From Candidatus Methylomirabilota bacterium (GTDB taxonomy: Bacteria > Methylomirabilota > Methylomirabilia > Rokubacteriales > CSP1-6), in the NCBI GenBank assembly GCA_036001065.1, contig DASYUQ010000131.1:1-39912 (forward strand): a stretch of DNA of 39,912 nucleotides. The letters are read 5' to 3'. Under the pieces are notes generated by a model, which made no database searches, was not told the DNA's origin, and saw nothing but the letters and a program-made list of their open reading frames with translations. This document shows, in pieces, positions 24,301 to 32,126 of this stretch (the first letter of the stretch is position 1; each line of letters opens with the position of its first letter). Made by a program: the position numbers and the translations under genes.

Positions 24301-26361
24301 ATGCGCTCTCGCTGGAACGACGCCGAGGCCCGAGACCTCGCCCCGCTCGACCTGCTCGTCTACGCCTCCCGCCTGATCGGCGCCGAGACCTCGCTGGTCG
24401 TCTGGGGCGGCGGGAACACCTCGATCAAGACGGTCGAGCGTGATCATCGCGGCCACGACGTCGACGCGCTGCGGGTCAAGGGCAGCGGCTCGGACCTCAA
24501 ATCGATCCAGCCCAAAGACTTCCCCGGCGTCCGCATGGACGACATCCGCGCGCTGCTGGGTCGCGAGGACATGGGCGACCAGGAGATGGTGGACTACCTG
24601 GCGCGCGGATTGATGGATATCGGCGGTCCCCGGCCGTCGATCGAGACCCTGCTCCACGGCTTCCTGCCCGCGTTCGCCGTCCTCCACACCCACGCCGACG
24701 CGATCGTGTCGCTCACCAACAACGACCGCTGCCGCGAGGTGCTGACCGGCGTCTACGGCAAGGACGTCATCGCGCTCGCGTATCGCCGGCCCGGCTTCCG
24801 CATCTCCAAGGAGGTGGCCGACGCGATCGCCGAGCACCCGGAGCCCAAGGCGGTCGTCCTGGAGCGCCACGGCACCATCACCTGGGGAGCGACGGTCCGG
24901 GAGGCCTACGAGGCCACGATCGAGCTGATCACGCGCGCCGAGGAGGCGATCGCCGAGCGGAAGCAGGGACGCACGCTCTTCGGGGGTCCGCGGGTGCCGG
25001 TGCTGGCGCCTCTGCGGCGGCGCGAGGTCGCGCTGGCGGTGGCGCCGCGCCTCCGCGGTCTGCTGAGCCGCCACCGCCGGGCGATCGTGACGTTCGACGA
25101 CACGCCGACAGTCGCGGAGTTCGTCTCGTCCGTCGACGCGCCCGCGCTGTCGCAGGTGGGGCCGGCGACGCCCGACCACACCATCTACACCAAGCGACTG
25201 CCGTGCGCGGTGAGACTCGACGAGACCGGCGACGCCGGCGCCGTCACCGAGGCGATCGAGCGGAGCCTCGCCGAGTTCGAGCGGGACTACACGCGCTACT
25301 TCGAGGAGCACCGGTTCGAGGGCGCCCAGCTCACCGATCCGCTTCCGCGCATCGTGCTCGTGCCCGGTCTGGGGATGTTCACGGCCGGACGGGACCGCCG
25401 CACGGCCGGGATCGTGCGCGACATGTATCACCACACCATCGACGTCATCGGCCACGCCTCCGCCTTCGGCCGCTACGTGTCGCTCACGGCCCGGGACGCC
25501 TTCGACGTCGAGTACTGGCCGCTCGAGCTCTACAAGCTGACGCTGGCTCCGCCCGAGAAGGAGCTGGCGCGCCGCATCGCGCTGGTGACCGGCGGCGCCT
25601 CCGGCATCGGCCGCGCCGTCGCCCGCCGCCTGGCGGCGGAAGGGACGCACGTCGTCGTGGGCGACGTGGACGAGGCCGGCGCGCGGAAGACGGCCGAAGA
25701 GATCACGGCGGCCGCCGGAAGCGGGCGCGCCCGGGGCCTCATGATGGACGTGACCAGCGAGGCCTCGGTGCGCACGGCCTTCGAGGCGGCCGCGCTCGAA
25801 TACGGCGGGCTCGACATCCTCGTCTCCAACGCGGGCATCGCCCACTCGGCGCCGGTGGCGGAGATGGCGTTGGCCGACTGGGAGCGGTCGTTCGCCGTGA
25901 ACGCGACCGGACATTTCCTGGTGGCGCGGGAGGCGATGCGGATCCTGATCCGTCAGGGACTGGGCGGCGCGCTGGTTTTCGTGGCCACCAAGAACGTGAT
26001 GGCGCCCGGCAAGGACTTCGCCGCCTACTCGGCGGCGAAGGCGGCCGAGGCTCAGCTGGCCAAGGTGCTCGCCCTGGAGGGCGCCCCCTACCGCATCCGC
26101 TCGAACATCGTGCACCCTGACGCCGTCTTCCAGGACTCGCGCCTCTGGTCGGACGAGGTGCGGCGCCAGCGGGCGGCCGCCCAGAGCATCGCCGTCGACC
26201 AGCTCGAGGACTTCTATCGCCAGCGCAACCTGCTGGGCGTGAGGATCCTGCCCGAGGACGTCGCCGAGGCGGTGCTGTTCCTCGCCTCCGACCGCTCGGC
26301 CAAGACGACCGGCTGCTCGATCACGGTGGACGGCGGGGTCCGCGAGGCCTTCCCCCGGTGA
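24301..26361 (+). CDS. Bifunctional class II aldolase / short-chain dehydrogenase (RhaD-type)
   Basis: 686 residues, fusing a class II (zinc) aldolase domain (about 1-410) and an SDR dehydrogenase (about 423-686). Aldolase motifs: WGGGNTSIKT at 35-44, VKGSGSDL, HGFLPAFAVLHTHADAIVSL with metal ligands H129 and H131, and ERHGTITWG. SDR: cofactor loop VTGGASGIGRAV at 429-440, VSNAGIA at 508-514, and active-site Y576 and K580 in AAYSAAK. The residue 13 before the tyrosine is T563, where catalytic Ser is usual. Known family members cleave sugar phosphates such as rhamnulose-1-phosphate and oxidise the resulting lactaldehyde. The sugar here is unknown. It overlaps the next gene by 4 bases. Confidence 0.87.
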   Translation: MRSRWNDAEARDLAPLDLLVYASRLIGAETSLVVWGGGNTSIKTVERDHRGHDVDALRVKGSGSDLKSIQPKDFPGVRMDDIRALLGREDMGDQEMVDYLARGLMDIGGPRPSIETLLHGFLPAFAVLHTHADAIVSLTNNDRCREVLTGVYGKDVIALAYRRPGFRISKEVADAIAEHPEPKAVVLERHGTITWGATVREAYEATIELITRAEEAIAERKQGRTLFGGPRVPVLAPLRRREVALAVAPRLRGLLSRHRRAIVTFDDTPTVAEFVSSVDAPALSQVGPATPDHTIYTKRLPCAVRLDETGDAGAVTEAIERSLAEFERDYTRYFEEHRFEGAQLTDPLPRIVLVPGLGMFTAGRDRRTAGIVRDMYHHTIDVIGHASAFGRYVSLTARDAFDVEYWPLELYKLTLAPPEKELARRIALVTGGASGIGRAVARRLAAEGTHVVVGDVDEAGARKTAEEITAAAGSGRARGLMMDVTSEASVRTAFEAAALEYGGLDILVSNAGIAHSAPVAEMALADWERSFAVNATGHFLVAREAMRILIRQGLGGALVFVATKNVMAPGKDFAAYSAAKAAEAQLAKVLALEGAPYRIRSNIVHPDAVFQDSRLWSDEVRRQRAAAQSIAVDQLEDFYRQRNLLGVRILPEDVAEAVLFLASDRSAKTTGCSITVDGGVREAFPR

Positions 26362-27278
26362 CCTCGTTCGGCGCCTCCCTGTCGCTCCACCCTCCCCAGG
26401 AGCAGTTCGGGCTGGTGCGCCGCGTGGAGGCCCTCGGGTTCGACTCGGTGTGGTGCGGCGATCACGTATCCTTCAACCTGCCGCTCTACGAGTCGCTCAC
26501 CCTGCTGGCGTCGTACGCCGGCATCACCACCCGCATCAGGCTCGGCACCGCGGTCTATCTGCTCGCGCTGCGCCCGCCGGCGGTCGCCGCCAAGGTCACC
26601 GCCACGCTCGACGTGCTCTCGGGCGGCCGGCTGATCTTCGGCGTCGGGGTGGGCGGCGAGAACCCCAAGGAATTCGAGGCCTGCGGCGTGCCGCACCGGG
26701 AGCGGGGCGCGCGCGTCTCCGAGGCGATCGACGTCGTGCGCGCTTTCTGGCGTGACACGCCGGCGACCTTCAAAGGGCGCTTCACCCAGTTCGAGAACGT
26801 CTCGATCGATCCCAAGCCCGTGCAGAAGCCCGGCCCGCCCATCTGGGTCGGCGGCCGCTCGGACGCGGCGCTGGCGCGCGCCGGCCGGCAGGGCGACGGC
26901 TGGGTCTCTTACGTCGTGACGCCCGAGCGCTACACGCAGAGCCTGGCCAAGATCCACGCCGCCGCCGCTGCGCACGGCCGCGCCCTCGACGGCTTCGTCA
27001 CCGCGCACCTGGCCTTCATCACGGTGGGGCGCGACCACGAGCGCGCGCGGGCGGCGTGGGTGACCCGCCTCAGCCGGCGCTACGCCCAGGACTTCGCCCC
27101 GCTCGCCGACAAGTACGGCGTCATCGGCACGCCCGAGCAGTGCGCCGCCCAGATCGAGCGGTTCCGCGCCGCCGGCTGCACGTACTTCCTGCTCAACCCG
27201 ATCTGCGAGCCCTCCGAGGAGCGCGAGCAGCTGGAGATGATCGCGGCGGAGATCCTGCCCCGCTTCCGCCCGCGCTGA
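26358..27278 (+). CDS. LLM-class (luciferase-like) flavin/F420-dependent oxidoreductase
   Basis: 306 residues from GTG 26358 (GTGA overlap with the aldolase/dehydrogenase). Luciferase-like TIM-barrel motifs: GLVRRVEALGFDSVWCGDHV, TRIRLGTAVYLLALRPPAVA, LDVLSGGRLIFGVGVGGENP, EAIDVVRAFWRDTPATFKGR and PGPPIWVGGRSDAALARAGR with QGDGWV directly after it. This matches the TIGR03619-type F420-dependent branch, but FMN use cannot be excluded. Such enzymes oxidise or reduce small hydrophobic substrates. It is followed, 4 bases on, by a flavin reductase-like gene that could supply reduced flavin if it is an FMNH2-dependent monooxygenase. Confidence 0.85.
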   Translation: MTSFGASLSLHPPQEQFGLVRRVEALGFDSVWCGDHVSFNLPLYESLTLLASYAGITTRIRLGTAVYLLALRPPAVAAKVTATLDVLSGGRLIFGVGVGGENPKEFEACGVPHRERGARVSEAIDVVRAFWRDTPATFKGRFTQFENVSIDPKPVQKPGPPIWVGGRSDAALARAGRQGDGWVSYVVTPERYTQSLAKIHAAAAAHGRALDGFVTAHLAFITVGRDHERARAAWVTRLSRRYAQDFAPLADKYGVIGTPEQCAAQIERFRAAGCTYFLLNPICEPSEEREQLEMIAAEILPRFRPR

Positions 27279-27282
27279 GCCG

Positions 27283-27990
27283 ATGGCCGCGAAGCCCCAA
27301 GAGTGCCGGGCCCGCGTCAGCGGCGTGCGCGCGCTGACGCCCGAGATCCTCGAAGCCGACCTCGACATCCAGGACCCGCCGGCGCTCGAGTTCGAGGCCG
27401 GACAGTGGGTGTCGATTCCGTTCGGGCCCAAGACCGTGCGCGCCTACTCGGTCGCCTCCACCCCCCAGTCGCCCAAGCGGATCACGCTGTGCGCCGACGT
27501 GGCGCCGGGCGGGATCGGCTCGGAGTGGTTCCGCGCCCTGAAGCCGGGGGACGAGGTGCGGTTCAAGGGCCCGCTGGGCGGCTTCGTCTTCACGCGCGCC
27601 GACCGCCGGCGTCCGCTCTTCGTCGCCGAGGAGATCGGCATCGTGCCGATCCGCTCGATCCTCACGGAGCTATACGGGACCGGGTTCGGCCGCCCGGCCA
27701 CGCTCATCTACTGGGCGCGGAATCCGGGGTGGCTCGCCTACGACGCCGAGTTTCGGTCGCTCACCCGCCGGTTTCCGGCGTTCGCGTATCATCCGATCGT
27801 CGGGAACGCCGACCGGGGGTGGACGGGCGAGCAAGGTGACGCGACGCGGGCAGTCGACCGGCTGATGCCCGAGGTGAACGGGGTGGTCGCGTACGTCTCG
27901 GGCGGGGGCGAGATGATCAACCGGGTCCGCGACGTGCTGGTCGCCAAAGGGCTCGACCGTAAGGCGGTCAAGTGGGAGAAGTTCTGGTGA
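27283..27990 (+). CDS. FAD/NAD(P)-binding oxidoreductase (ferredoxin-NADP reductase-like)
   Basis: 235 residues with two domains: an FAD-binding barrel (EFEAGQWVSIPFGPKTVRAY with RAYSVAS, the RxYS flavin motif, at about 48-54) and an NAD-binding domain ending in the C-terminal aromatic EKFW. PLGGFVFTRADRRRPLFVAE leads into EEIGIVPIRSIL, where the family normally has a glycine-rich GGTGIAP loop. YVSGGGEMINRV replaces the usual Y(V/I)CGPPEM. No iron-sulfur domain. Likely an NAD(P)H:flavin or ferredoxin reductase partner of the LLM protein upstream (4-base spacer), but the altered nucleotide loop makes activity uncertain. Confidence 0.8.
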   Translation: MAAKPQECRARVSGVRALTPEILEADLDIQDPPALEFEAGQWVSIPFGPKTVRAYSVASTPQSPKRITLCADVAPGGIGSEWFRALKPGDEVRFKGPLGGFVFTRADRRRPLFVAEEIGIVPIRSILTELYGTGFGRPATLIYWARNPGWLAYDAEFRSLTRRFPAFAYHPIVGNADRGWTGEQGDATRAVDRLMPEVNGVVAYVSGGGEMINRVRDVLVAKGLDRKAVKWEKFW

Positions 27991-28014
27991 TGCCCGGGGT
28001 TCCGCGCGGTGCGG

Positions 28015-28135
28015 CGGTCGGGGTGGCATGCCCCTGCTCGACCGCGCTCCCCATCGATGCGCGCGCGCTATCTGCGGGCGCGAGGCACGACGCCTCGCAC
28101 GACACGGGTCTCGCAGGGGCACACCACCCCGACCG
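28015..28135. repeat. 121-bp imperfect inverted repeat in the spacer before the TPP-enzyme gene
   Basis: CGGTCGGGGTGG + CATGCCCCTG (28015-28036) pairs with CAGGGGCACA + CCACCCCGACCG (28114-28135), with 20 of 22 bases complementary. A nested GAGGC, ACGAC, GCCTC hairpin sits at 28082-28096. It fills most of the 198-base gap 27991-28188, and I see no coding sequence in it. It could be a folded leader RNA, a terminator or a small mobile element. Confidence 0.65.
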
Positions 28136-28188
28136 TCACCACACGCCCCATCTCGGCGGTCGCCCGACTTCTCCCCGGAGGCACCATC

Positions 28189-29841
28189 ATGGCTGAGCTG
28201 ACGGGTGGCGAGCTGGTGGCGCGGGTCCTCAAGCAGGCGGGCCTGGAGCACGTCTTCACGCTCTGCGGCGGTCACATCCTGCCCATCTACGACGGCTGCC
28301 TCAAGGAAGGCATCCGCCTCATCGACGTGCGCCACGAGCAGGCCGCCGCCCACGCCGCCGACGCCTACGCCCGCCTGACGCGGAACGTCGGCGTGGCGAT
28401 CGTCACCGCCGGGCCCGGCGTGACGGATGCGGTCACCGGCGTGGCCAATGCCTACGCCGCCCGGAGCCCGCTGCTCCTCATCGGCGGCGCGGCGCCGCTG
28501 GGCCTGCGCGGCCGGGGCGCGCTCCAGGAGATGGAGCAGGTGGCGCTGCTCCGGCCGATCACGAAGGGCTCGTGGTCCGTGCCCGAGACGCGCCAGATCC
28601 CCGAGGTGCTGACGACCGCCGTCCGCACCGCGCTCAGCGGACGCCCCGGACCCGTGTTCGTCGAGATCCCGGTGGATCTCCTGCTCAACACAGTCGAGGA
28701 TCGCCTGGCGCCCGTCCCCACCGGCTACGTGCACCGCACGCCGACCCAGGCGGATCCGGACGCCGTGGTGCGCCTGGCGCATCTGCTCGTGCGGGCCGAG
28801 CGCCCGGTCGTCATGGCCGGGGGAGGCGTGTACTGGGACGACGCGGCGAAGTCGCTGGCCGCCTTCGCGGAGTCCGCCGGCGCGCCGGTCTTCATGAACG
28901 GCGCCGGGCGTGGCTGCCTGCCATCGGATCATCCGCTGGCCCACGCCCAGGCCCGCGGCTGGGCGCTGGCAAACGCCGACTTCGTGCTCGTGCTGGGCGC
29001 GCCGCTCGACTTCCGCCTTGGCTACGGGCGGCCGCCGACGTTCGCCGAGGACGCGATGGTCTGCATGGTCGACTGTGACCCGGCGGAGCCGGGACGCAAC
29101 CGGCCGCTCGAGGTGGGGCTGGTGGGGCACATCGGGCGTGTCCTCGAGCAACTTGCCGAGGTGCTGCCGCCGGCGCTGCCGGCGCGCTGGGAGGAGTGGC
29201 GCCGGCGCGTCGGGCAGAGGGAGCGGGAAGGGTACCAGCAGCTCGAGGCGCAGTGCGCCTCCGACCAGGTGCCGGTGTCGCACTACCGCTGGGCCGCCGA
29301 GATCGCGCGCGTGCTCACGCCCGACACCATCGTCGTGGGCGATGGCGGCGACGTCGTGAGCTGCGCGGCGAAGATCGTGGCGCTCTCCCGTCCGGGACAG
29401 TGGCTCGATCCCGGGCCGTTCGGCTGTCTCGGCGTGGGACCGTCCTTCGCCATCGCCGCCAAGCTGCTCCATCCCGGACAGCGCGTGCTGCTCGTCGCCG
29501 GCGACGGCGCGTTCGGGCTCAACGGCATGGAGATGGAGACGGCGGTCCGCTTCGGGCTGCCGCTGACGTGCATCATCGGCAACGATGGAGGCTGGGGGCA
29601 GATCCGCAACCCCCAGCTCTCGTTCTTCGGCCAGGAGCGCACGGTGGCGACATCGCTGCCGACGACGCGCTATGACCTCATGGTCGAGGCCCTGGGGGGC
29701 CGCGGCGCGTTGGTCACCGACCCGTACCAGATCGGGCCCGCGCTGGAGCGGGCGCTCGCCTCCGACGAGGTCTGGTGCATCAACGTCCCGCTCGATCCCG
29801 CGGCTTACCGCAAGACGGGCCAGGTCTCCATGGCGATCTGA
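28189..29841 (+). CDS. Thiamine-pyrophosphate-dependent enzyme (acetolactate synthase / 2-hydroxyacyl-CoA lyase type)
   Basis: 550 residues from ATG 28189, chosen for its CCGGAGG Shine-Dalgarno and because TGGELVARVLKQAGLEHVFT is the family-standard N-terminus; an upstream in-frame start at 28009 would translate the inverted-repeat spacer. Catalytic Glu is E50 in DVRHEQAAAHAADAYAR. AIVTAGPGVTDAVTGVANAY and RPGPVFVEIPVDLL follow, and the TPP/Mg motif starts at GDG (438-440), with N about 29 residues later in GNDGGWGQIR. It makes or breaks a C-C bond next to a carbonyl. Acetolactate synthase, glyoxylate carboligase, oxalyl-CoA and 2-hydroxyacyl-CoA lyase are all possible. Its place after an aldolase/SDR, LLM and reductase favours catabolism. 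Confidence 0.85.
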   Translation: MAELTGGELVARVLKQAGLEHVFTLCGGHILPIYDGCLKEGIRLIDVRHEQAAAHAADAYARLTRNVGVAIVTAGPGVTDAVTGVANAYAARSPLLLIGGAAPLGLRGRGALQEMEQVALLRPITKGSWSVPETRQIPEVLTTAVRTALSGRPGPVFVEIPVDLLLNTVEDRLAPVPTGYVHRTPTQADPDAVVRLAHLLVRAERPVVMAGGGVYWDDAAKSLAAFAESAGAPVFMNGAGRGCLPSDHPLAHAQARGWALANADFVLVLGAPLDFRLGYGRPPTFAEDAMVCMVDCDPAEPGRNRPLEVGLVGHIGRVLEQLAEVLPPALPARWEEWRRRVGQREREGYQQLEAQCASDQVPVSHYRWAAEIARVLTPDTIVVGDGGDVVSCAAKIVALSRPGQWLDPGPFGCLGVGPSFAIAAKLLHPGQRVLLVAGDGAFGLNGMEMETAVRFGLPLTCIIGNDGGWGQIRNPQLSFFGQERTVATSLPTTRYDLMVEALGGRGALVTDPYQIGPALERALASDEVWCINVPLDPAAYRKTGQVSMAI

Positions 29842-29844
29842 TCG

Positions 29845-30870
29845 GTGAGGATCACCTTCCTCTGCCCGCATGTCAGAATTGCGGGAGGCGTACGGGCGAT
29901 CCTGACGTACGCGGACCGGCTGGCGGGGCGGGGCCACGCCCTCGAGGTCATCGTTCCCGCCCGGGCGCGGCTCGGCACCTGGCGCCGCACGCTCCTACGC
30001 GAGCGGCCCCACTGGATTCCCGGGTTCCGCCCGCGAGTGAGCTGGGTGGCGCGCTGGACCGCCGATCGCCTGCCCGACGCCGACGCGCTCGTCGCCACCG
30101 CCTGGCAGTCGGCGCCGGTGGTGGCGGCGGCGCCGCCGCGCTGCGGCGCCAAGTTCTACCTGGTCCAGCACTACGAGAGCCTGTACCACGGCGAGCCCGC
30201 GGAGGTGGACGCCACCTATCGCCTGCCGCTCGCCAAGATCGTCATCTCCACCTGGCTCCGCGACGTCATGCGCGAGCGGTTCGGCAGTGGTGCCGAGGTG
30301 CTGGTGACGCCGGTCGATCGATCACTATTCCGCCGGGTCTCCGTCGACATCGACAGCCCGCGACCGCGCGTGCTGATGCTCCACCACGACTACGCATGGA
30401 AGGGCGGCGCCGAGGGGCTGGAGGCGGTGGCCCGCGTGAAGCGCCGGGTGTCGTCGCTCCGCCTGGTCGGGTTCGGCGTCAAGCCGCCGCCAGCACGCGT
30501 CGGCTACGACGAGTTTCATGTCGACCCGCCCCAGGAGCGGCTGGCCGCGATCTACTCGAGCTGCGACATCTACCTTTGCCCCTCCTGGGACGAGGGCCTG
30601 GGGATGCCTCCCATGGAGGCCATGGCCTGCGGCGCCGCGCTGGTGACCTACGACAACGGCGGCTGCCGGGACTACGCCCGCGACGGCGAGACCGCGCTGG
30701 TGGCGCGGCGGCGGGACGTCGGGGACCTCGCGGTGAAGCTCGAGCGCCTCGCCACCGACGCCTCCCTGCGGGAGAAGATCGCGGCGGCGGGTCAGCGGCT
30801 GGTGACGACCGCGTTCGACTGGGACGCCGCCGTCCAGCGCATGGAGGCGCTGTTCGCGTCGGCGCGCTGA
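29845..30870 (+). CDS. Glycosyltransferase family 4 protein
   Basis: 341 residues from GTG 29845, three bases after the TPP-enzyme stop. N-terminal acceptor domain begins RITFLCPHVRIAGGVRAILT; the C-terminal donor domain ends with SWDEGLGMPPMEAMACGAAL, the GT4 E-x7-E motif, and DNGGCRDYARDGETALV. The middle segment YLVQHYESLYHGEPAEVDAT is consistent with GT-B enzymes of the family that transfer a sugar from an activated donor in the cytoplasm. It probably acts in envelope polysaccharide or glycoconjugate synthesis. Its link to the upstream catabolic genes is positional only; close spacing suggests read-through. Confidence 0.85.
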   Translation: MRITFLCPHVRIAGGVRAILTYADRLAGRGHALEVIVPARARLGTWRRTLLRERPHWIPGFRPRVSWVARWTADRLPDADALVATAWQSAPVVAAAPPRCGAKFYLVQHYESLYHGEPAEVDATYRLPLAKIVISTWLRDVMRERFGSGAEVLVTPVDRSLFRRVSVDIDSPRPRVLMLHHDYAWKGGAEGLEAVARVKRRVSSLRLVGFGVKPPPARVGYDEFHVDPPQERLAAIYSSCDIYLCPSWDEGLGMPPMEAMACGAALVTYDNGGCRDYARDGETALVARRRDVGDLAVKLERLATDASLREKIAAAGQRLVTTAFDWDAAVQRMEALFASAR

Positions 30871-30898
30871 CCAGTGAACGCAACCCTCCGGGGTTCTG

Positions 30899-30907
30899 TG
30901 GTATGGT
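30899..30907 (+). promoter_or_regulatory. Candidate extended -10 promoter of the Liv operon
   Basis: TGGTATGGT (TG, one base, TATGGT), 30 bases before the ATG at 30938, with a GGAGGGGGAAAGG Shine-Dalgarno (30921-30933) between. It fits the Liv operon start; no clear -35. Confidence 0.35.
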
Positions 30908-30937
30908 CGGGCACCATCGACGGAGGGGGAAAGGTTC

Positions 30938-32113
30938 ATGCGACTCGGGCAGAGGCTCCTCTGGATTCTCGCAGGCTGCATCGCCGCCACGCTCGCGGCA
31001 TCGCACCTGGCCGCCCAGTCGACACCGGTGAAGATCGGACTGGCGGCGGCGATGTCGGGCGGCTCGGCGGCCTCGGGCGAAGCGATCCGCCGCGGGCTGC
31101 TCATCGCCATCGCCGAGGTCAACGCCAAGGGCGGCGTCCTCGGCGGGCGGAAGCTCGAGCTGGTGGTGCGCGACGACGAGGGCAACCCTACCAGGGGGGT
31201 CACCATCGCGCGTGAGCTGGTCGAGCGCGAGCGGGTGGCCGCGGTCTTCGGCGGGCTGCACTCCACGGTGGCGCTGGCCCAGGTCCCCGTCTGGCACGAG
31301 CTCAAGACGCCCTACATGGGCGCGTGGGCGGCGGCGACGAACATCACGCGCAACGGCCAGGCTCCCAACTACGTCTTCCGCGTGTCGGGCAACGACGACT
31401 ACGTCGACAAGTTCCTCGTCCGCTACGCCACCGAGCGCCTCCGGAAGGCCAAGCCGGCGCTCCTTCTGGAGAACACGCCCTGGGGTCAGTCCAACGAGGC
31501 CGGGCTCACCAAGTGGTTCGCCGACAAGGGCCTCAAGACCGTGGGCGTGGAGAAGTTCAACTGGAACGATCCGGACATGAGCCCGCAGCTGCTGCGCCTG
31601 CGCCAGCAGGGCGCCGACCTCGTCGTGCTCGTCGCCAACGCCCCCGAGGGCGCCCAGGTGGTGAAGTCGAAAGCGAAGACGGGCTGGGAGGTGCCGGTCC
31701 TCTCGCACTGGGGCATCTCGGGCGGGCGCTTCCCGGAGCTGGCCGGCGAGCTCTCGGACGGCGTCGTCTTCTTCCAGACCTACTCCTTCTTCGGGTCCCA
31801 GAACGAGCGTGGCCAGTACGTGCTGCGGATGCTGCGCGAGAAGTTCAACGTCAAAGGCCCCGAAGAGGTGACGGCGCCGGTGGGCACCGCCAACGCCTAC
31901 GACGGGATGCATCTGGTGGCGACGGCGATCGAGCAGGCGAAGGCGACGGACGGGCCCAAGGTGCGCGACGCGCTGGAGAATCTGCAGGGCGAGTACCGCG
32001 GCCTGATCAAGACCTACCGCCGGCCGTTCACGCCGGAGCAGCACGACGCCCTCACCGACCACGACTACATCATGGTCGTCTGGAAAGGCGGCAAGATCGT
32101 GCCCGTGAAGTAG
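30938..32113 (+). CDS. Branched-chain amino-acid-type ABC transporter substrate-binding protein (LivJ family)
   Basis: 391 residues. Signal peptide residues 1-27 (hydrophobic LLWILAGCIAATLAASHLAA, AAQS cleavage). The type-1 periplasmic binding fold shows VKIGLAAAMSGGSAASGEAI, KGGVLGGRKLELVVRDDEGN, ERVAAVFGGLHSTVALAQVP and TAPVGTANAYDGMHLVATAI. Substrate may be branched-chain amino acids but the family also binds amides, urea and aromatic compounds. It is the first gene of an operon with the permease, fused permease/ATPase and ATPase that follow (13-, -4- and -4-base junctions). Promoter candidate and strong Shine-Dalgarno lie upstream. Confidence 0.9.
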   Translation: MRLGQRLLWILAGCIAATLAASHLAAQSTPVKIGLAAAMSGGSAASGEAIRRGLLIAIAEVNAKGGVLGGRKLELVVRDDEGNPTRGVTIARELVERERVAAVFGGLHSTVALAQVPVWHELKTPYMGAWAAATNITRNGQAPNYVFRVSGNDDYVDKFLVRYATERLRKAKPALLLENTPWGQSNEAGLTKWFADKGLKTVGVEKFNWNDPDMSPQLLRLRQQGADLVVLVANAPEGAQVVKSKAKTGWEVPVLSHWGISGGRFPELAGELSDGVVFFQTYSFFGSQNERGQYVLRMLREKFNVKGPEEVTAPVGTANAYDGMHLVATAIEQAKATDGPKVRDALENLQGEYRGLIKTYRRPFTPEQHDALTDHDYIMVVWKGGKIVPVK

Positions 32114-32126
32114 CGTCCGGGCGATC

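Noticed and set aside
23440-26115. Minus-strand 891-residue open frame
   Set aside because: Shadow of the glycine-zipper and aldolase/SDR genes; no motif, extreme Arg/Gly content.
28009-28188. Upstream in-frame start for the TPP enzyme (60 extra residues)
   Set aside because: The extension translates the inverted-repeat spacer and is not family-like; ATG 28189 has a good Shine-Dalgarno.
27991-28188. Possible TPP riboswitch ahead of the TPP-dependent enzyme
   Set aside because: I could not find the conserved THI-box CUGAGA/ACCUGAU pattern; the region is an inverted repeat instead.
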